The notes: generated by a model not told the origin, from the sequence alone. A DNA stretch of 64,000 nucleotides from Pseudomonadota bacterium (GCA_023390055.1 JAEWDP010000155.1:1-64000), one strand, 5' to 3'; shown: positions 1 through 9,142, counted from the first letter of the stretch. Made by a program: numbers and translations.

Positions 1-204
1 ATGTATCACGACCAGGCGCTGATCCCTGCCAAGGCGCTTGGTTTCGACACATCGGTCAATGTCACACTTGGTCTGCCCTTCATACGCACCTCCCCTGATC
101 ACGGAACTGCGTTTGGAATTGCCGGGCAAGGCCTTGCGCGCGAAACGAGCCTCGTTGCCGCACTGGATCTGGCTGCCAGGCTGGCGGCCGGAGACGCTTA
201 CTGA
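1..204 (+). CDS. pdxA: 4-hydroxythreonine-4-phosphate dehydrogenase, C-terminal part
   Basis: This is the end of PdxA, the NAD-dependent, metal-dependent enzyme that oxidises 4-phosphohydroxy-threonine in pyridoxal 5'-phosphate synthesis. Only the last 67 codons are in the window; the gene continues upstream of base 1. The visible tail carries the family's conserved YHDQALIP and NVTLGLPFIRTSPDHGTAF stretches, which include metal- and substrate-binding residues near the C-terminus. The stop codon shares one base with the rsmA start, so the two genes are probably co-transcribed, as in many proteobacterial surA-pdxA-rsmA operons. The ATG at base 1 is internal and should not be read as the start. 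Confidence 0.93.
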   Translation: MYHDQALIPAKALGFDTSVNVTLGLPFIRTSPDHGTAFGIAGQGLARETSLVAALDLAARLAAGDAY

Positions 205-1031
205 TGGCAACACTTGACGGACTGCCGCCGCTGCGCGATGTCATCCACCGTCATGGCCTCGACGCCCGAAAGGCGCTTGGCCAGAACTTTCTGCTTGATC
301 TCAACCTGACCCAGAAGATTGCCCGCAGTGCCGGCCCTCTCAACGATACAACAGTCATAGAGGTCGGTCCGGGACCCGGCGGCCTCACACGGGCGATCCT
401 GTCTCTTGGTGCGAAAAAGCTGATTGCAATCGAGCGGGACAGCCGATGTCTGCCGGCACTTGCGGAGATTTCCAGCCACTATCCGGGCCGCCTCGAAGTC
501 ATCGAGGGTGATGCACTCAAAATCGACTTTGCATCGCTTGCAGCGGATGGCCCGGTGAAAATTATTGCCAACCTGCCCTACAACGTCGGAACCCAGTTGC
601 TTTTGAACTGGCTTTTGCCGGGATCCTGGCCGCCGTTCTGGTCCTCGCTGACCCTTATGTTTCAAAAAGAAGTCGCGCAGCGTATCGTGGCGCGGGAAAA
701 TGACGATCACTTCGGCCGTCTCGGGGTCCTTGCAGGCTGGCGAACCGACGCAAGGATGGTTTTCGACGTGCCACCACAGGCGTTCACCCCGCCACCCAAG
801 GTGACATCGACCGTCGTGCACCTGGAGCCGCTTGCCAACCCGATTGCATGTGATCCCAAGAAGCTTGAGACGGTTACCCAGTCAGCCTTCGGACAAAGAC
901 GCAAGATGCTGCGACAAAGCCTGAAATCACTTGGCGGGGAGAGCCTTCTGGTCCAAGCCGACATTGATCCTGCAAGACGGGCCGAAACACTGTCTGTCGA
1001 AGAGTTTACAAGGCTCGCTAACCTGCTCTGA
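204..1031 (+). CDS. rsmA: 16S rRNA (adenine(1518)-N(6)/adenine(1519)-N(6))-dimethyltransferase
   Basis: RsmA (KsgA) dimethylates two adjacent adenines in helix 45 of 16S rRNA using S-adenosylmethionine, a late step in small-subunit assembly. The 275-residue product has the expected length. Seen in the sequence: the N-terminal LGQNFLLD motif (about residues 25-32), the SAM-binding EVGPGPGGLTRAI (53-65) and the catalytic NLPY (123-126). Its ATG overlaps the pdxA stop by one base, indicating translational coupling. It converges on gmk, with about 100 bases between the two stops that hold small hairpins but no U-tailed terminator. Confidence 0.97.
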   Translation: MATLDGLPPLRDVIHRHGLDARKALGQNFLLDLNLTQKIARSAGPLNDTTVIEVGPGPGGLTRAILSLGAKKLIAIERDSRCLPALAEISSHYPGRLEVIEGDALKIDFASLAADGPVKIIANLPYNVGTQLLLNWLLPGSWPPFWSSLTLMFQKEVAQRIVARENDDHFGRLGVLAGWRTDARMVFDVPPQAFTPPPKVTSTVVHLEPLANPIACDPKKLETVTQSAFGQRRKMLRQSLKSLGGESLLVQADIDPARRAETLSVEEFTRLANLL

Positions 1032-1133
1032 GCCGACTGTCGGCGGCGAAGCCGACAACGCCCTATCCCGCCCTTTGCGCTTTTTGGCATTGAATGGGCT
1101 GACCCATTGGTCCCAGACAGCTGCCTTTGCAAT

Positions 1134-1796
1134 TTACAGGTTCGGCTCTTCGGTCAACAACCCCTGGACGAAATCAAACAAACCATGCCGGCGATCACGA
1201 CGGATGCGCTCGGCCTTGACGATGCAACTGACATAACCAAAGGCTTCATCAAGGTCGTCGTTAACGATAACATAGTCATATTCCCGCCAGTGCTCGATTT
1301 CCGCACGGGAGTTCAACAGACGTGTCCGGATCACCTCGTCGGCATCTTCGGCGCGCCGATGCAGCCGCGATTGCAACTCCGTCATGGTTGGCGGCAGGAC
1401 GAAGATTGAAACGACATCCGCCGTCATCTTTTCCTGAAGCTGCAAGGCGCCTTGCCAGTCGATGTCGAACAGCATGTCGCGGCCCTGCGCCATCGCCTGC
1501 TCGACCGGTTCGCGGGGCGTGCCGTAGAAATTTCCGTGAACCTCGGCCCATTCCAGAAGATCACCGGCTTCGCGCATTCGTTCAAACTGGGCAACACTGA
1601 TGAAATGATAGTGCTTTCCGGCGATCTCGCTCGGCCGCTTCTGCCGTGTCGTGACGCTGATCGAGATCTCAAGGCTGTGATCATCTTCGAGCAGGTTGCG
1701 GGCAATCGTCGATTTTCCGGCGCCCGACGGAGATGAGAGCACGAGCATCAGCCCGCGTCTGGCAATCTTGGCGGGATTCGATGCCGCTGCGCTCAT
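1134..1796 (-). CDS. gmk: guanylate kinase
   Basis: Guanylate kinase phosphorylates GMP to GDP with ATP, linking purine synthesis and salvage to GTP and (p)ppGpp pools. The 220-residue protein begins its core at residue 15 and shows the P-loop SSPSGAGKST (21-30), then the GMP-binding region with SVTTRQKRPSEIAGKHYHF. The start ATG has a TGGAG ribosome-binding site six bases upstream that overlaps the yicC stop region, so gmk is the last gene of the yicC-gmk pair. The gap to yicC is 3 bases. Gmk and yicC are linked in many alphaproteobacteria. Confidence 0.97.
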   Translation of the reverse strand: MSAAASNPAKIARRGLMLVLSSPSGAGKSTIARNLLEDDHSLEISISVTTRQKRPSEIAGKHYHFISVAQFERMREAGDLLEWAEVHGNFYGTPREPVEQAMAQGRDMLFDIDWQGALQLQEKMTADVVSIFVLPPTMTELQSRLHRRAEDADEVIRTRLLNSRAEIEHWREYDYVIVNDDLDEAFGYVSCIVKAERIRRDRRHGLFDFVQGLLTEEPNL

Positions 1797-1799
1797 AAG

Positions 1800-2687
1800 C
1801 TACTCCAGATTCTGGACCTGTTCGCGGAACTGGTCGATAACAACTTTTAACCCGAGGCCTGCAGTCGTGACCGAGGACGAATTCGACTTGGAGCAGATCG
1901 TATTCGATTCGCGGTTGAATTCCTGCGCCAGAAAATCGAGACGGCGACCGACAGGGCCACCCTTTTCGAGAAGCTCCCTGACCGCGCTGACATGCGTCTT
2001 CAGCCTGTCTATCTCTTCGCGCAGATCCGCCTTCGTGGCAAGAAGGGCCGCCTCGCCGTACAGTCGGGACGAATCGAGTGCCGACGTGTCCTGAAGCAGA
2101 CTAGCGACCTGTTGGGTCAGTCGGCGGGCAATCTCTTCGGGCGACCGCGACGGGTCGCTCTCGACGACGGTGATCAGATCCGCAATCTGACCGACCTGAT
2201 CGGTCAGAACGGACGCTAGTGCCGCCCCTTCGCTTTCACGCATCCGTTGCAGCCGATCCAGCGCTTCCTTCAAGGACGCAACAATCGCCTCATCTAGAGC
2301 CAGGGTTTCTGCCTCGTCCTCCTCGGCCTCGCGAATATCGACGATGCCGCGCATGGCAATCAGCGTATCAAACTTCAGCGGTGATGGGTCGATGACATCT
2401 GAAAGCTCGTCACGCAATGCCAAGATGGCATCGAGCGCCTGCCTGTTCACCTTCGCCTCAAGCTTTGCGTCCGAGGCCGTCAAGGTCAGAGACAGCTGGA
2501 GATTTCCACGCGAAAAGCGATCGGAAACCACCTTGCGCACGTCCGTCTCAAGGCGCTCAACACCGCTCGGGAGGCGCAGACGCAGATCCAGTCCCTTGCC
2601 GTTGACGGACCGGATTTCCCAAGCGATACGATAGCGTCCGAAACTGCCCTCACTGCGGGCAAAGCCCGTCATCGACTGCAGACCCAT
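1800..2687 (-). CDS. YicC family endoribonuclease-like protein
   Basis: YicC/YloC family protein of 295 residues. The family has an N-terminal YicC domain and a C-terminal DUF1732 domain, and E. coli YicC has been described as an endoribonuclease acting in small RNA turnover; that function is inferred here. The family signature SMTGFARSEG lies at the start, and the C-terminus holds the conserved LDFLAQEFNRESNTICSK stretch. Two ATGs lie in tandem; I use the second because the GGAG site then sits six bases away rather than three. It lies between mltG (12-base gap) and gmk (3-base gap), so it is almost certainly in one transcript with them. Confidence 0.92.
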   Translation of the reverse strand: MGLQSMTGFARSEGSFGRYRIAWEIRSVNGKGLDLRLRLPSGVERLETDVRKVVSDRFSRGNLQLSLTLTASDAKLEAKVNRQALDAILALRDELSDVIDPSPLKFDTLIAMRGIVDIREAEEDEAETLALDEAIVASLKEALDRLQRMRESEGAALASVLTDQVGQIADLITVVESDPSRSPEEIARRLTQQVASLLQDTSALDSSRLYGEAALLATKADLREEIDRLKTHVSAVRELLEKGGPVGRRLDFLAQEFNRESNTICSKSNSSSVTTAGLGLKVVIDQFREQVQNLE

Positions 2688-2699
2688 CATTTTCTCCAG

Positions 2700-3914
2700 T
2701 CAGTTTGCTTGCGCATCAGGAGCCGGTGTCTCGGCCTCATCGCCACCCGGCTGACCATCGCTCAGTTCGGATTCGACCGTTTCTGCGCGCTCGGCTTCAA
2801 TACGCCGCCAGCGTCGGACATTGGCATTGTGCTCTTCAAGTGTTTCTGCAAATGCATGGCCACCGGAACCATCTGCCACGAAATAGAGATCCTTGGTCCT
2901 CCAGGGATTGGCGACAGCCTCAAGTGCCGCCCGTCCCGGATTGGCGATGGGCGTTGGCGGCAGACCGTTGATGACATAGGTATTATAGGGCGTTTCCTTT
3001 TGCAGGTCCGACCGATAGATCGGGCGATCAGCAGGCTTTCCATCGCCACCGAAGAGGCCATAGATGATCGTCGGATCCGATTGCAGGCGCATGCCTTTTT
3101 GAAGGCGGTTCAGGAAGACGGACGCGACCCGCGCCCGTTCGTCATCCTTGCCCGTTTCCTTTTCGACAATCGACGCAAGCGTGACGAATTCCTCCTTGGT
3201 GGTGATGGGAAGGTCCGGATCGCGCTTGTCCCAGATCTGGTCGATCAGCTTTTCCTGGGTAACCCGCATCTGCTGGATGATATCGCTTCGGTCCGTGCCG
3301 CGGGAAAATTTGTAGGTATCAGGACGAAGATATCCTTCAGGCGGAAGTTCTGCCGGAATTTCGCCTTCGAGTATCGGGTTTTCGGCAAGACGCAGCATCA
3401 TCTGCCGTACGGTCAGTCCTTCAGGCAAGACGACTGAATAGAGGATGGATTTGCCTGATTCCAGGAGCTCCATGATCTCCTTCATCGAAGCTCCGGCCTT
3501 GATCTCGTATTCCCCGGCCTTCAGCGTCTCGCCATCACGCAGATATGTCGCGCTGACGTAACGGAAAATGCGGGCGTCTGAAATGATTTCGTTGCGTTCA
3601 AGATTATTTGCAATTTCAGTGAGCCCGCTTCCAGCCTTGACCATGAACTGCGTATTGGCTTGCAGCGGTCCGGGCCCCTGAAAGGTAGAGACCATGTAGT
3701 AAAAAGCTGCCACCGCCACGACACAGACGACAACCGCCATCGTCATCATGAAGTTCAGGAAGATCACGACCTGGCTGCGCGCCTTCCTCGAGCGGCGCGG
3801 CGGCTCCGGGACACGCTCTGGTTTGAGTGCTTCGTTGGGAGACTTGGGGATGATGGGAGCACCGTTATTGCCCTGCCCCGGCGTCGTTGCACCCATATGA
3901 TTGCTGCTGCTCAT
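2700..3914 (-). CDS. mltG: endolytic transglycosylase MltG
   Basis: MltG is an inner-membrane lytic transglycosylase that cuts nascent glycan strands and is thought to set their length. The 404-residue protein has a Pro-rich, basic cytoplasmic N-terminus (1-47), one membrane segment (about 49-74), a LysM-like subdomain, and the YceG catalytic domain with ASIVEKET around 247-254 containing the catalytic Glu. The NGLPPTPIANPG motif typical of the family is also present. The ATG is preceded by AAGGGAG. The tail after residue 375 is acidic and low-complexity. It sits downstream of fabF, a common alphaproteobacterial arrangement. Confidence 0.95.
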   Translation of the reverse strand: MSSSNHMGATTPGQGNNGAPIIPKSPNEALKPERVPEPPRRSRKARSQVVIFLNFMMTMAVVVCVVAVAAFYYMVSTFQGPGPLQANTQFMVKAGSGLTEIANNLERNEIISDARIFRYVSATYLRDGETLKAGEYEIKAGASMKEIMELLESGKSILYSVVLPEGLTVRQMMLRLAENPILEGEIPAELPPEGYLRPDTYKFSRGTDRSDIIQQMRVTQEKLIDQIWDKRDPDLPITTKEEFVTLASIVEKETGKDDERARVASVFLNRLQKGMRLQSDPTIIYGLFGGDGKPADRPIYRSDLQKETPYNTYVINGLPPTPIANPGRAALEAVANPWRTKDLYFVADGSGGHAFAETLEEHNANVRRWRRIEAERAETVESELSDGQPGGDEAETPAPDAQAN

Positions 3915-4029
3915 TGCGCTCCCTTAATGCACACTCGTAACGGCTGTTTGACCAAGCAATACGGCAAAAACAGGTTCATCGGACAGGGCCGATGGAACCG
4001 GCAGCCCAGCCATAAAAGCCCCGCTGGTC

Positions 4030-5292
4030 TCAAGCCTCGTAGCGACGCAAGACAAGAGAGGCATTCGTTCCGCCGAACCCAAAGGAGTTCGACAGCGCGA
4101 TATTGATATCCCGTGGCCGCGCCTCATGCGCGACAAGATCGATTGCTGTCTCGACATCCGGATTGTCAAGATTGAGGGTCGGAGGGGCGATATTGTCGCG
4201 AATTGCCAAGGTCGAAAAGATTGCTTCCACAGCTCCTGCGGCGCCAAGCAAATGACCAATCGCCGATTTTGTCGAAGACATCGACAATCTGGATGCGGCA
4301 CTCGAAACCAGGCGCTCGACTGCTCCCAGCTCAATCGTATCGGCCATGGTCGAGGTACCGTGCGCGTTGATATAATCAATATCGGCAGGGCCGATGCCCG
4401 CACGCTTCAGCGCCATCACCATGCATCGGTAGGCGCCATCGCCATCCTCGGACGGTGCCGTGATATGGAAGGCATCCCCCGACAGACCGTAACCCACCAC
4501 TTCGGCGTAGATCTTTGCGCCGCGTGCCCTTGCATGCTCAAGCTCTTCAAGAACGACAATGCCTGCGCCCTCACCCATGACGAAACCATCACGATCACGG
4601 TCATAGGGACGCGACGCCTTCTGGGGATCCTCGTTATGCTGCGTCGACAGGGCCTTGCAAGCGGCAAAACCTGCCAATGCGATGCGCGAGATTGGTGATT
4701 CGGCGCCGCCTGCCACCATCACGTCAGCATCACCCAGGGCAATCAGACGCGCAGCATCACCAATGGCGTGTGCCCCTGTCGAACAGGCGGTCACAACGGA
4801 ATGGTTGGGTCCGCGAAGCTTGTGGCGGATGGAGACCTGGCCGGAAACGAGATTAATAAGGCGGCCGGGAATGAAGAATGGCGACAGACGCCGCGGGCCT
4901 TTTTCCTTCAGTGTATAGCCGGCCTCGACGATCCCCTCGAGGCCACCGATCCCGGATCCGATCAGGACACCGGTGGCAATCTGGTCCTCATCCGTCAGCG
5001 GATGCCAGCCCGCATCATCAAGCGCCATGTCAGCGGCGGCAACGCCATAGATGATGAAAGGATCAACCTTGCGCTGGTCCTTCGGCTCCATCCAGTCGTC
5101 AGCGTTGAAGGTACCGTCGGTGCCGTCCCCGACCGGGATACGGCAGGCAATCTTAGCTGGCAGATCTTCAACTTCGAATTCGGTAACCTTGCGAGCGGCG
5201 TTTTCGCCAGCGAGCAAACGCTGCCAGCTTACTTCCGTTCCGCAACCGAGAGGAGATACCATGCCGGTACCGGTGATAACGACACGTCTCAT
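4030..5292 (-). CDS. fabF: beta-ketoacyl-ACP synthase II
   Basis: FabF condenses malonyl-ACP with acyl-ACP in fatty-acid elongation and can make cis-vaccenoyl-ACP. From the chosen start (MRRVVITG) the protein has 420 residues with the thiolase-fold triad Cys170 (TACSTGAHA), His311 (NAHGTSTMA) and His347 (KSAIGHLLGAAG), and ends with the usual SNSFGFGGTNASL region. A slightly earlier in-frame ATG exists three codons upstream, but the AGGGTGG site is only one base from it and about 10 bases from the chosen ATG. It follows acpP after 108 bases that include a hairpin. Confidence 0.97.
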   Translation of the reverse strand: MRRVVITGTGMVSPLGCGTEVSWQRLLAGENAARKVTEFEVEDLPAKIACRIPVGDGTDGTFNADDWMEPKDQRKVDPFIIYGVAAADMALDDAGWHPLTDEDQIATGVLIGSGIGGLEGIVEAGYTLKEKGPRRLSPFFIPGRLINLVSGQVSIRHKLRGPNHSVVTACSTGAHAIGDAARLIALGDADVMVAGGAESPISRIALAGFAACKALSTQHNEDPQKASRPYDRDRDGFVMGEGAGIVVLEELEHARARGAKIYAEVVGYGLSGDAFHITAPSEDGDGAYRCMVMALKRAGIGPADIDYINAHGTSTMADTIELGAVERLVSSAASRLSMSSTKSAIGHLLGAAGAVEAIFSTLAIRDNIAPPTLNLDNPDVETAIDLVAHEARPRDINIALSNSFGFGGTNASLVLRRYEA

Positions 5293-5335
5293 CGCTAGCA
5301 TTCCACCCTAGTCTGTCGCGTTCTGGTTAGTGAAA

Positions 5336-5356
5336 CGGCCCGAACATGCCGGGCCG
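5336..5356 (-). terminator. Hairpin between acpP and fabF, possible attenuator
   Basis: On the minus strand a perfect 7-base-pair stem (CGGCCCG / CGGGCCG, loop of 7) lies about 45 bases after the acpP stop and is followed by TTTC. The U-run is short, so it may stop only part of transcription or block 3' exonuclease. Either way it would give more acpP than fabF mRNA, which fits the high demand for ACP. Confidence 0.5.
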
Positions 5357-5400
5357 CCAAAGGGACTGCCGAACGGCATCGCCCCGCAATCGGAATATTA

Positions 5401-5637
5401 TCAGACTTGCGCCTTCTCGATGAACTTCACCGCATCACCAACCGTGAGGATGGAGTCAGCTGCGTCGTCCGGGATTTCGACGCCGAACTCTTCTTCGAAA
5501 GCCATGACCAGTTCGACAGTGTCGAGCGAGTCCGCGCCGAGATCGTCGATGAAGCTTGCGCCTTCGACGACTTTGTCGGCGTCGACGCCGAGGTGATCAA
5601 TAACAATTTTCTTCACGCGTTCTGCGATATCGCTCAT
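5401..5637 (-). CDS. acpP: acyl carrier protein
   Basis: AcpP carries growing acyl chains on a 4'-phosphopantetheine arm through fatty-acid, lipid A and membrane lipid synthesis. The 78-residue acidic protein contains the DSLDTVELV motif with attachment Ser37. The start MSDIAERV gives the standard length; an upstream in-frame ATG would add 32 atypical residues. The arm is added by AcpS, whose gene lies in this window at 60.3-60.7 kb. It sits between fabG and fabF, with 279 bases before it that probably hold its own promoter. Confidence 0.98.
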   Translation of the reverse strand: MSDIAERVKKIVIDHLGVDADKVVEGASFIDDLGADSLDTVELVMAFEEEFGVEIPDDAADSILTVGDAVKFIEKAQV

Positions 5638-5745
5638 GTCGGTTTCCTCGACCTTTGTCTTTTCGAATGCCTCAATGACATCCGTACCCTGTTGAGAACC
5701 TGCGTAGCTTTTTTGAATTCGCGACGCCGGCAAACCTGTTTAATC

Positions 5746-5774
5746 CTTATTGCAGTTTCCAACCCATTGCACAA
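5746..5774 (-). promoter_or_regulatory. acpP: Weak candidate promoter for acpP
   Basis: On the minus strand TTGTGC (5769-5774) and AATAAG (5746-5751) are separated by 17 bases, about 110 bases before the acpP start. This is a modest match to a sigma-70 promoter. The 279-base fabG-acpP gap holds no gene that I can support, so a promoter there is reasonable, but the exact boxes are uncertain. Confidence 0.28.
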
Positions 5775-5916
5775 AAACGCAATGATCGCCTGCCTTTTGG
5801 GGTGACTGTCCACAGTCAAGGCCCGCTTAACATGCTTTCGATGTTCAGCAAAGCCAGAATCTGTTCCCCGGCAAAGCACCCACAGGCGAGTGCATCCCCG
5901 ACGAACAACCAGTCCA

Positions 5917-6654
5917 TCACATCATTGCCATGCCACCATTGACATGAAGTGTCTGCCCGGTGACGTAGCCTGCCTCTGCGGACGCAAGATAGAGAGCAGC
6001 TGCCGCAATATCGGTACCGAGGCCCATCCTCTTCATCGGAATGGCCCCGAGGATTGCATCTTTCTGCTTGTCGTTCAGTTTGCCCGTCATGGCGCTTTCG
6101 ATGAAGCCCGGCGCGATACAGTTGACCGTCACATTGCGCGTCGCGATTTCCTGAGCAAGCGATTTCGTAAAGCCGATCATCCCGGCTTTGGAGGCGCAAT
6201 AATTTGCCTGCCCGGGATTGCCGGTGACAGCGACGACGGAGCTGATGTTGATGATACGGCCGTAACGACGACGCATCATCGGGTGGGTCAGTTCGCGTGT
6301 CAGGCGAAACATTGACGTCAGATTGACCTCGAGAACCGCGTCCCAGTCTTCATCGCTCATGCGGACAAAAAGCCCGTCCTTGGTGATGCCCGCATTGTTG
6401 ACCAGGATGTCGACACCATCGAGTTCGGCTTCCGCCTTTTCGCCCAGGGCCTTCACCTCGGCGCGGTCAGAAAGGTTTGCCGGGAAGATTTTGGAGCGCT
6501 CGCCAAGCTCGGATGCCAGGGCCTCAAGTTTTTCGACGCGCGTTCCATGCAAGCCGACAATTGCTCCTTGAGCATGCAGCATCCGCGCGATCTCTTCGCC
6601 TATCCCGCCGGTTGCTCCGGTCACCAGGGCCTTGCGGCCGGTCAGATCAAACAT
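5917..6654 (-). CDS. fabG: 3-oxoacyl-ACP reductase
   Basis: FabG is the NADPH-dependent ketoreductase of fatty-acid elongation. The 245-residue short-chain dehydrogenase shows TGATGGIG (12-19), NNAG (86-89) and the catalytic Ser139, Tyr152 and Lys156 (YCASK), and ends with the GQTLHVNGGMAM region typical of FabG. The ATG for MFDLTGRK is chosen because an AAAGGGGA site lies seven bases before it and the length matches the family; earlier in-frame starts would lie in or before that site. FabD lies 23 bases upstream, so fabD-fabG are co-transcribed. Confidence 0.97.
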   Translation of the reverse strand: MFDLTGRKALVTGATGGIGEEIARMLHAQGAIVGLHGTRVEKLEALASELGERSKIFPANLSDRAEVKALGEKAEAELDGVDILVNNAGITKDGLFVRMSDEDWDAVLEVNLTSMFRLTRELTHPMMRRRYGRIINISSVVAVTGNPGQANYCASKAGMIGFTKSLAQEIATRNVTVNCIAPGFIESAMTGKLNDKQKDAILGAIPMKRMGLGTDIAAAALYLASAEAGYVTGQTLHVNGGMAMM

Positions 6655-6677
6655 GGTCATATCCCCTTTGAAATTGC

Positions 6678-7622
6678 TCAACCAAGAATGGCAGTCAATG
6701 CGGATGAAATATCCGCAGGCGTGTTGACGGCCGAGCCGGATACCGTTTTGTCGATACGCCGTGCAAGCCCTGTCAGGACCTTGCCTGCGCCTATTTCATA
6801 GAGTTGTTCAACATTGTTCTTCGCAAACCATTCAACTGTCTCGCGCCAGCGCACCTGGTCGGTTACCTGGCTCACCAGGAGATCTGCGATCTCTCCCGCA
6901 TCGGTTACGGGTGCGGCCCTGACATTTGCAATTACAGGAACGAGCGGATCGCGTTTTTCAACCGTTGCCAGGGCATGGCGCATCGCATCGGCCGCCGGCG
7001 CCATCAATGCGCTGTGGAACGGGGCGGAGACTGGCAGCATGATCGCCCGCTTGGCGCCTTTTTCGGTCGCAAGTGCTGCCGCCTTTTCAACGGCCCCCTT
7101 CGAACCGGATATGACCAGCTGACCTCCACCATTATCATTGGCGATCTGACAGATGCCAGCGCTTGACGCGTCCTTGCAGACAGCAATGACATCGTCGATT
7201 TCCAGACCGATGATTGCCGCCATGGCGCCCTCACCCACCGGTACGGCCGACTGCATGGCGTCGCCACGAATGCGCAGGAGACGGGCCGTATCTGCCAGGG
7301 AAAACGTTCCGGCTGCACATAGTGCGGAATATTCGCCAAGCGAATGACCGGCAACAAAGGCTATCTTGTCGGCAAGGACCAGGCCACGGGCTTCCATGAC
7401 ACGCAGCGCCGCAATCGACACCGCCATCAGAGCCGGCTGCGCGTTCGCCGTCAGCGTCAGGACTTCGTCCGAACCATTCCACATGATTTCGGAAAGCTTC
7501 TGTCCGAGAGCTTCGTCGACCTCATCAAAGACCGCACGTGCCTCCGGATAGGTCTCGGCCAGATCCTTGCCCATGCCGACGGCCTGGCTTCCCTGCCCGG
7601 GAAATGTGAATGCAATGCTCAT
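6678..7622 (-). CDS. fabD: malonyl-CoA:ACP transacylase
   Basis: FabD moves malonyl groups from CoA to ACP, supplying the extender unit for FabF-type synthases. From MSIAFTFPGQGSQ the protein is 314 residues, the usual size, with nucleophile Ser94 in GHSLGE and catalytic His203 in SAPFHSALM. An open frame extends 34 codons upstream, but it lacks homology and the AAGGAC site precedes the chosen ATG. It is the first gene of the minus-strand fab set and faces a 400-base gap that should hold its promoter. Confidence 0.97.
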   Translation of the reverse strand: MSIAFTFPGQGSQAVGMGKDLAETYPEARAVFDEVDEALGQKLSEIMWNGSDEVLTLTANAQPALMAVSIAALRVMEARGLVLADKIAFVAGHSLGEYSALCAAGTFSLADTARLLRIRGDAMQSAVPVGEGAMAAIIGLEIDDVIAVCKDASSAGICQIANDNGGGQLVISGSKGAVEKAAALATEKGAKRAIMLPVSAPFHSALMAPAADAMRHALATVEKRDPLVPVIANVRAAPVTDAGEIADLLVSQVTDQVRWRETVEWFAKNNVEQLYEIGAGKVLTGLARRIDKTVSGSAVNTPADISSALTAILG

Positions 7623-8022
7623 GGGATAAACGTCCTTCCCTAAGTTTGCCTTTCCAATTGACGTTCCCGCTGGCGGTGTCAAGGCAGCGAGGACATCTTG
7701 ACGCCAATGATCCAGCCATTTCAACGATCAAGCGTACGCGCATTTTCCGTGTGCAGAGGCCATCAGACAAAAAAGGCACCAAAGAACAAGAATGTGGAAA
7801 TCCAATCAATCGACAGCGGCAATCCACCGACACGAATGCATCGGCATGTCTGATGTTGCAATTTCTACTTCTCCTACCCCTGGATCGTACAATCAGACGC
7901 ATTGGTTGCGTGCAAATGTTTGCCAGCGCCGTTGCCTTGCATGACCGGATCTTGAATATTTGGGCTTGCACACCGGTCAATCCCGCCTAAATTCACGCCC
8001 CACTGACAAACGGAAACTTTTT
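7623..8022. other. Divergent intergenic region fabD / aldo-keto reductase
   Basis: This 400-base gap separates two genes that point away from each other and so should hold both promoters. Open frames across it have no recognisable protein features and unlikely composition. I saw no strong -35/-10 pair, terminator or known riboswitch pattern. Confidence 0.6.
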
Positions 8023-9066
8023 ATGAAATTCAATACATTGGGACGCACGGACATCTCCGTGTCGGAAATCTGCCTCGGCACAATGACCTGGGGTTCGCAA
8101 AACAACGAAGCCGAAGCTCACCAGCAGATGGATCATGCCGTGGAGTGCGGCATCAACTTCTTTGATACGGCAGAACTTTATCCGACCACGCCCGTCAGCG
8201 CACAAACCTACGGGCTGACTGAAGAATACATAGGTTCCTGGTTCCAAAAGACAGGCAGGCGGCATGACATCGTGCTCGCAACCAAGGCAGCGGGAAGTGG
8301 ACGTCCACACATCCGCGATGGTCGCGACCTTGATGCCGTATCGATCCGCGAGGCACTCGATGCGAGCCTGAGACGACTTGGGACCGATTACGTGGACCTC
8401 TACCAGATCCACTGGCCAAACCGGGGCAGCTATCATTTTCGCAATTGCTGGTCGTATGACGCCTCCAGCCAGGACCGGAAAATGGCCGCCGACGGCATTT
8501 TGGAGATACTGTCCACCCTTGGAGATCTCGTCGATGAGGGCAAGATAAGGGCGATCGGTCTTTCGAACGAAACGGCCTGGGGAACATTGAAGTATCTGGG
8601 GCTATCAGAGGAAAAAGGCCTGCCGCGCATTGCAACGCTGCAAAACGAATACAGCCTCCTGTACCGGCAATTCGATCTTGATCTTGCCGAAATCGCCCAT
8701 CACGAAGATGTCGGACTGCTTGCCTATTCGCCACTGGCAGCAGGCATCCTGACCGGAAAATATATTGACGGCGCGCGCCCGGAAGGGTCACGGGCAACGA
8801 TCAACAATGACCTTGGGGGGCGTCTGCAACCCTTGCAGGAGCCGGCTGTGAAAGCCTATCGCGACATCGCGATGCGGCACGGTCTTGATCTTGTCCAGAT
8901 GTCTCTGGCCTTTTGCCTTAGCCGCTCTTTCATGGCTTCGGTCATTGTCGGTGCCACATCGATTGCGCAATTGCGCCTGGCCGTTGCAGCCAAGGATGTC
9001 ACCTTGACTGATGACATCATGAAGGAGATCGCCAAGGTCTATCGTCACTATCCCTGGCCGATGTAA
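8023..9066 (+). CDS. NADP(H)-dependent aldo/keto reductase, Tas-like
   Basis: Aldo/keto reductase of 347 residues, closest by recall to E. coli Tas in motif order (EICLGTMTWG, FFDTAELYP, DLYQIHWP, SPLAAGILTGKY). The catalytic tetrad is present as Asp48, Tyr53, Lys88 and His130, and the C-terminal Val-Gly-Ala-Thr segment matches the NADP-binding loop. The substrate cannot be predicted. The start ATG is at MKFNTLGR; a longer frame upstream adds 21 residues without family similarity. It stands alone between fabD and the ribosomal operon, and a small hairpin (9099-9121) follows its stop. Confidence 0.9.
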   Translation: MKFNTLGRTDISVSEICLGTMTWGSQNNEAEAHQQMDHAVECGINFFDTAELYPTTPVSAQTYGLTEEYIGSWFQKTGRRHDIVLATKAAGSGRPHIRDGRDLDAVSIREALDASLRRLGTDYVDLYQIHWPNRGSYHFRNCWSYDASSQDRKMAADGILEILSTLGDLVDEGKIRAIGLSNETAWGTLKYLGLSEEKGLPRIATLQNEYSLLYRQFDLDLAEIAHHEDVGLLAYSPLAAGILTGKYIDGARPEGSRATINNDLGGRLQPLQEPAVKAYRDIAMRHGLDLVQMSLAFCLSRSFMASVIVGATSIAQLRLAVAAKDVTLTDDIMKEIAKVYRHYPWPM

Positions 9067-9098
9067 GAGCCGAAAACGTTATGGTTGCGCGTGATTGC

Positions 9099-9121
9099 CG
9101 AAACGGTCATCGGCCGTTTCG
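9099..9121 (+). terminator. Possible weak terminator after the aldo/keto reductase
   Basis: A perfect 8-base-pair stem, CGAAACGG / CCGTTTCG with a 7-base loop, lies 33 bases after the stop. AATTTT follows only a few bases later. The run of U is short and displaced, so termination is uncertain. Confidence 0.35.
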
Positions 9122-9142
9122 CCGCAATTTTCGGTAGCGCAC

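Noticed and set aside
1039..1108. Two small hairpins between rsmA and gmk (TGTCGGC/GCCGACA; AATGGG/CCCATT).
   Set aside because: Neither has a U-tract on either strand, so I do not call them terminators.
7525..7980. Long minus-strand open frame upstream of fabD.
   Set aside because: It overlaps fabD out of frame, has unnatural composition and no ribosome-binding site.
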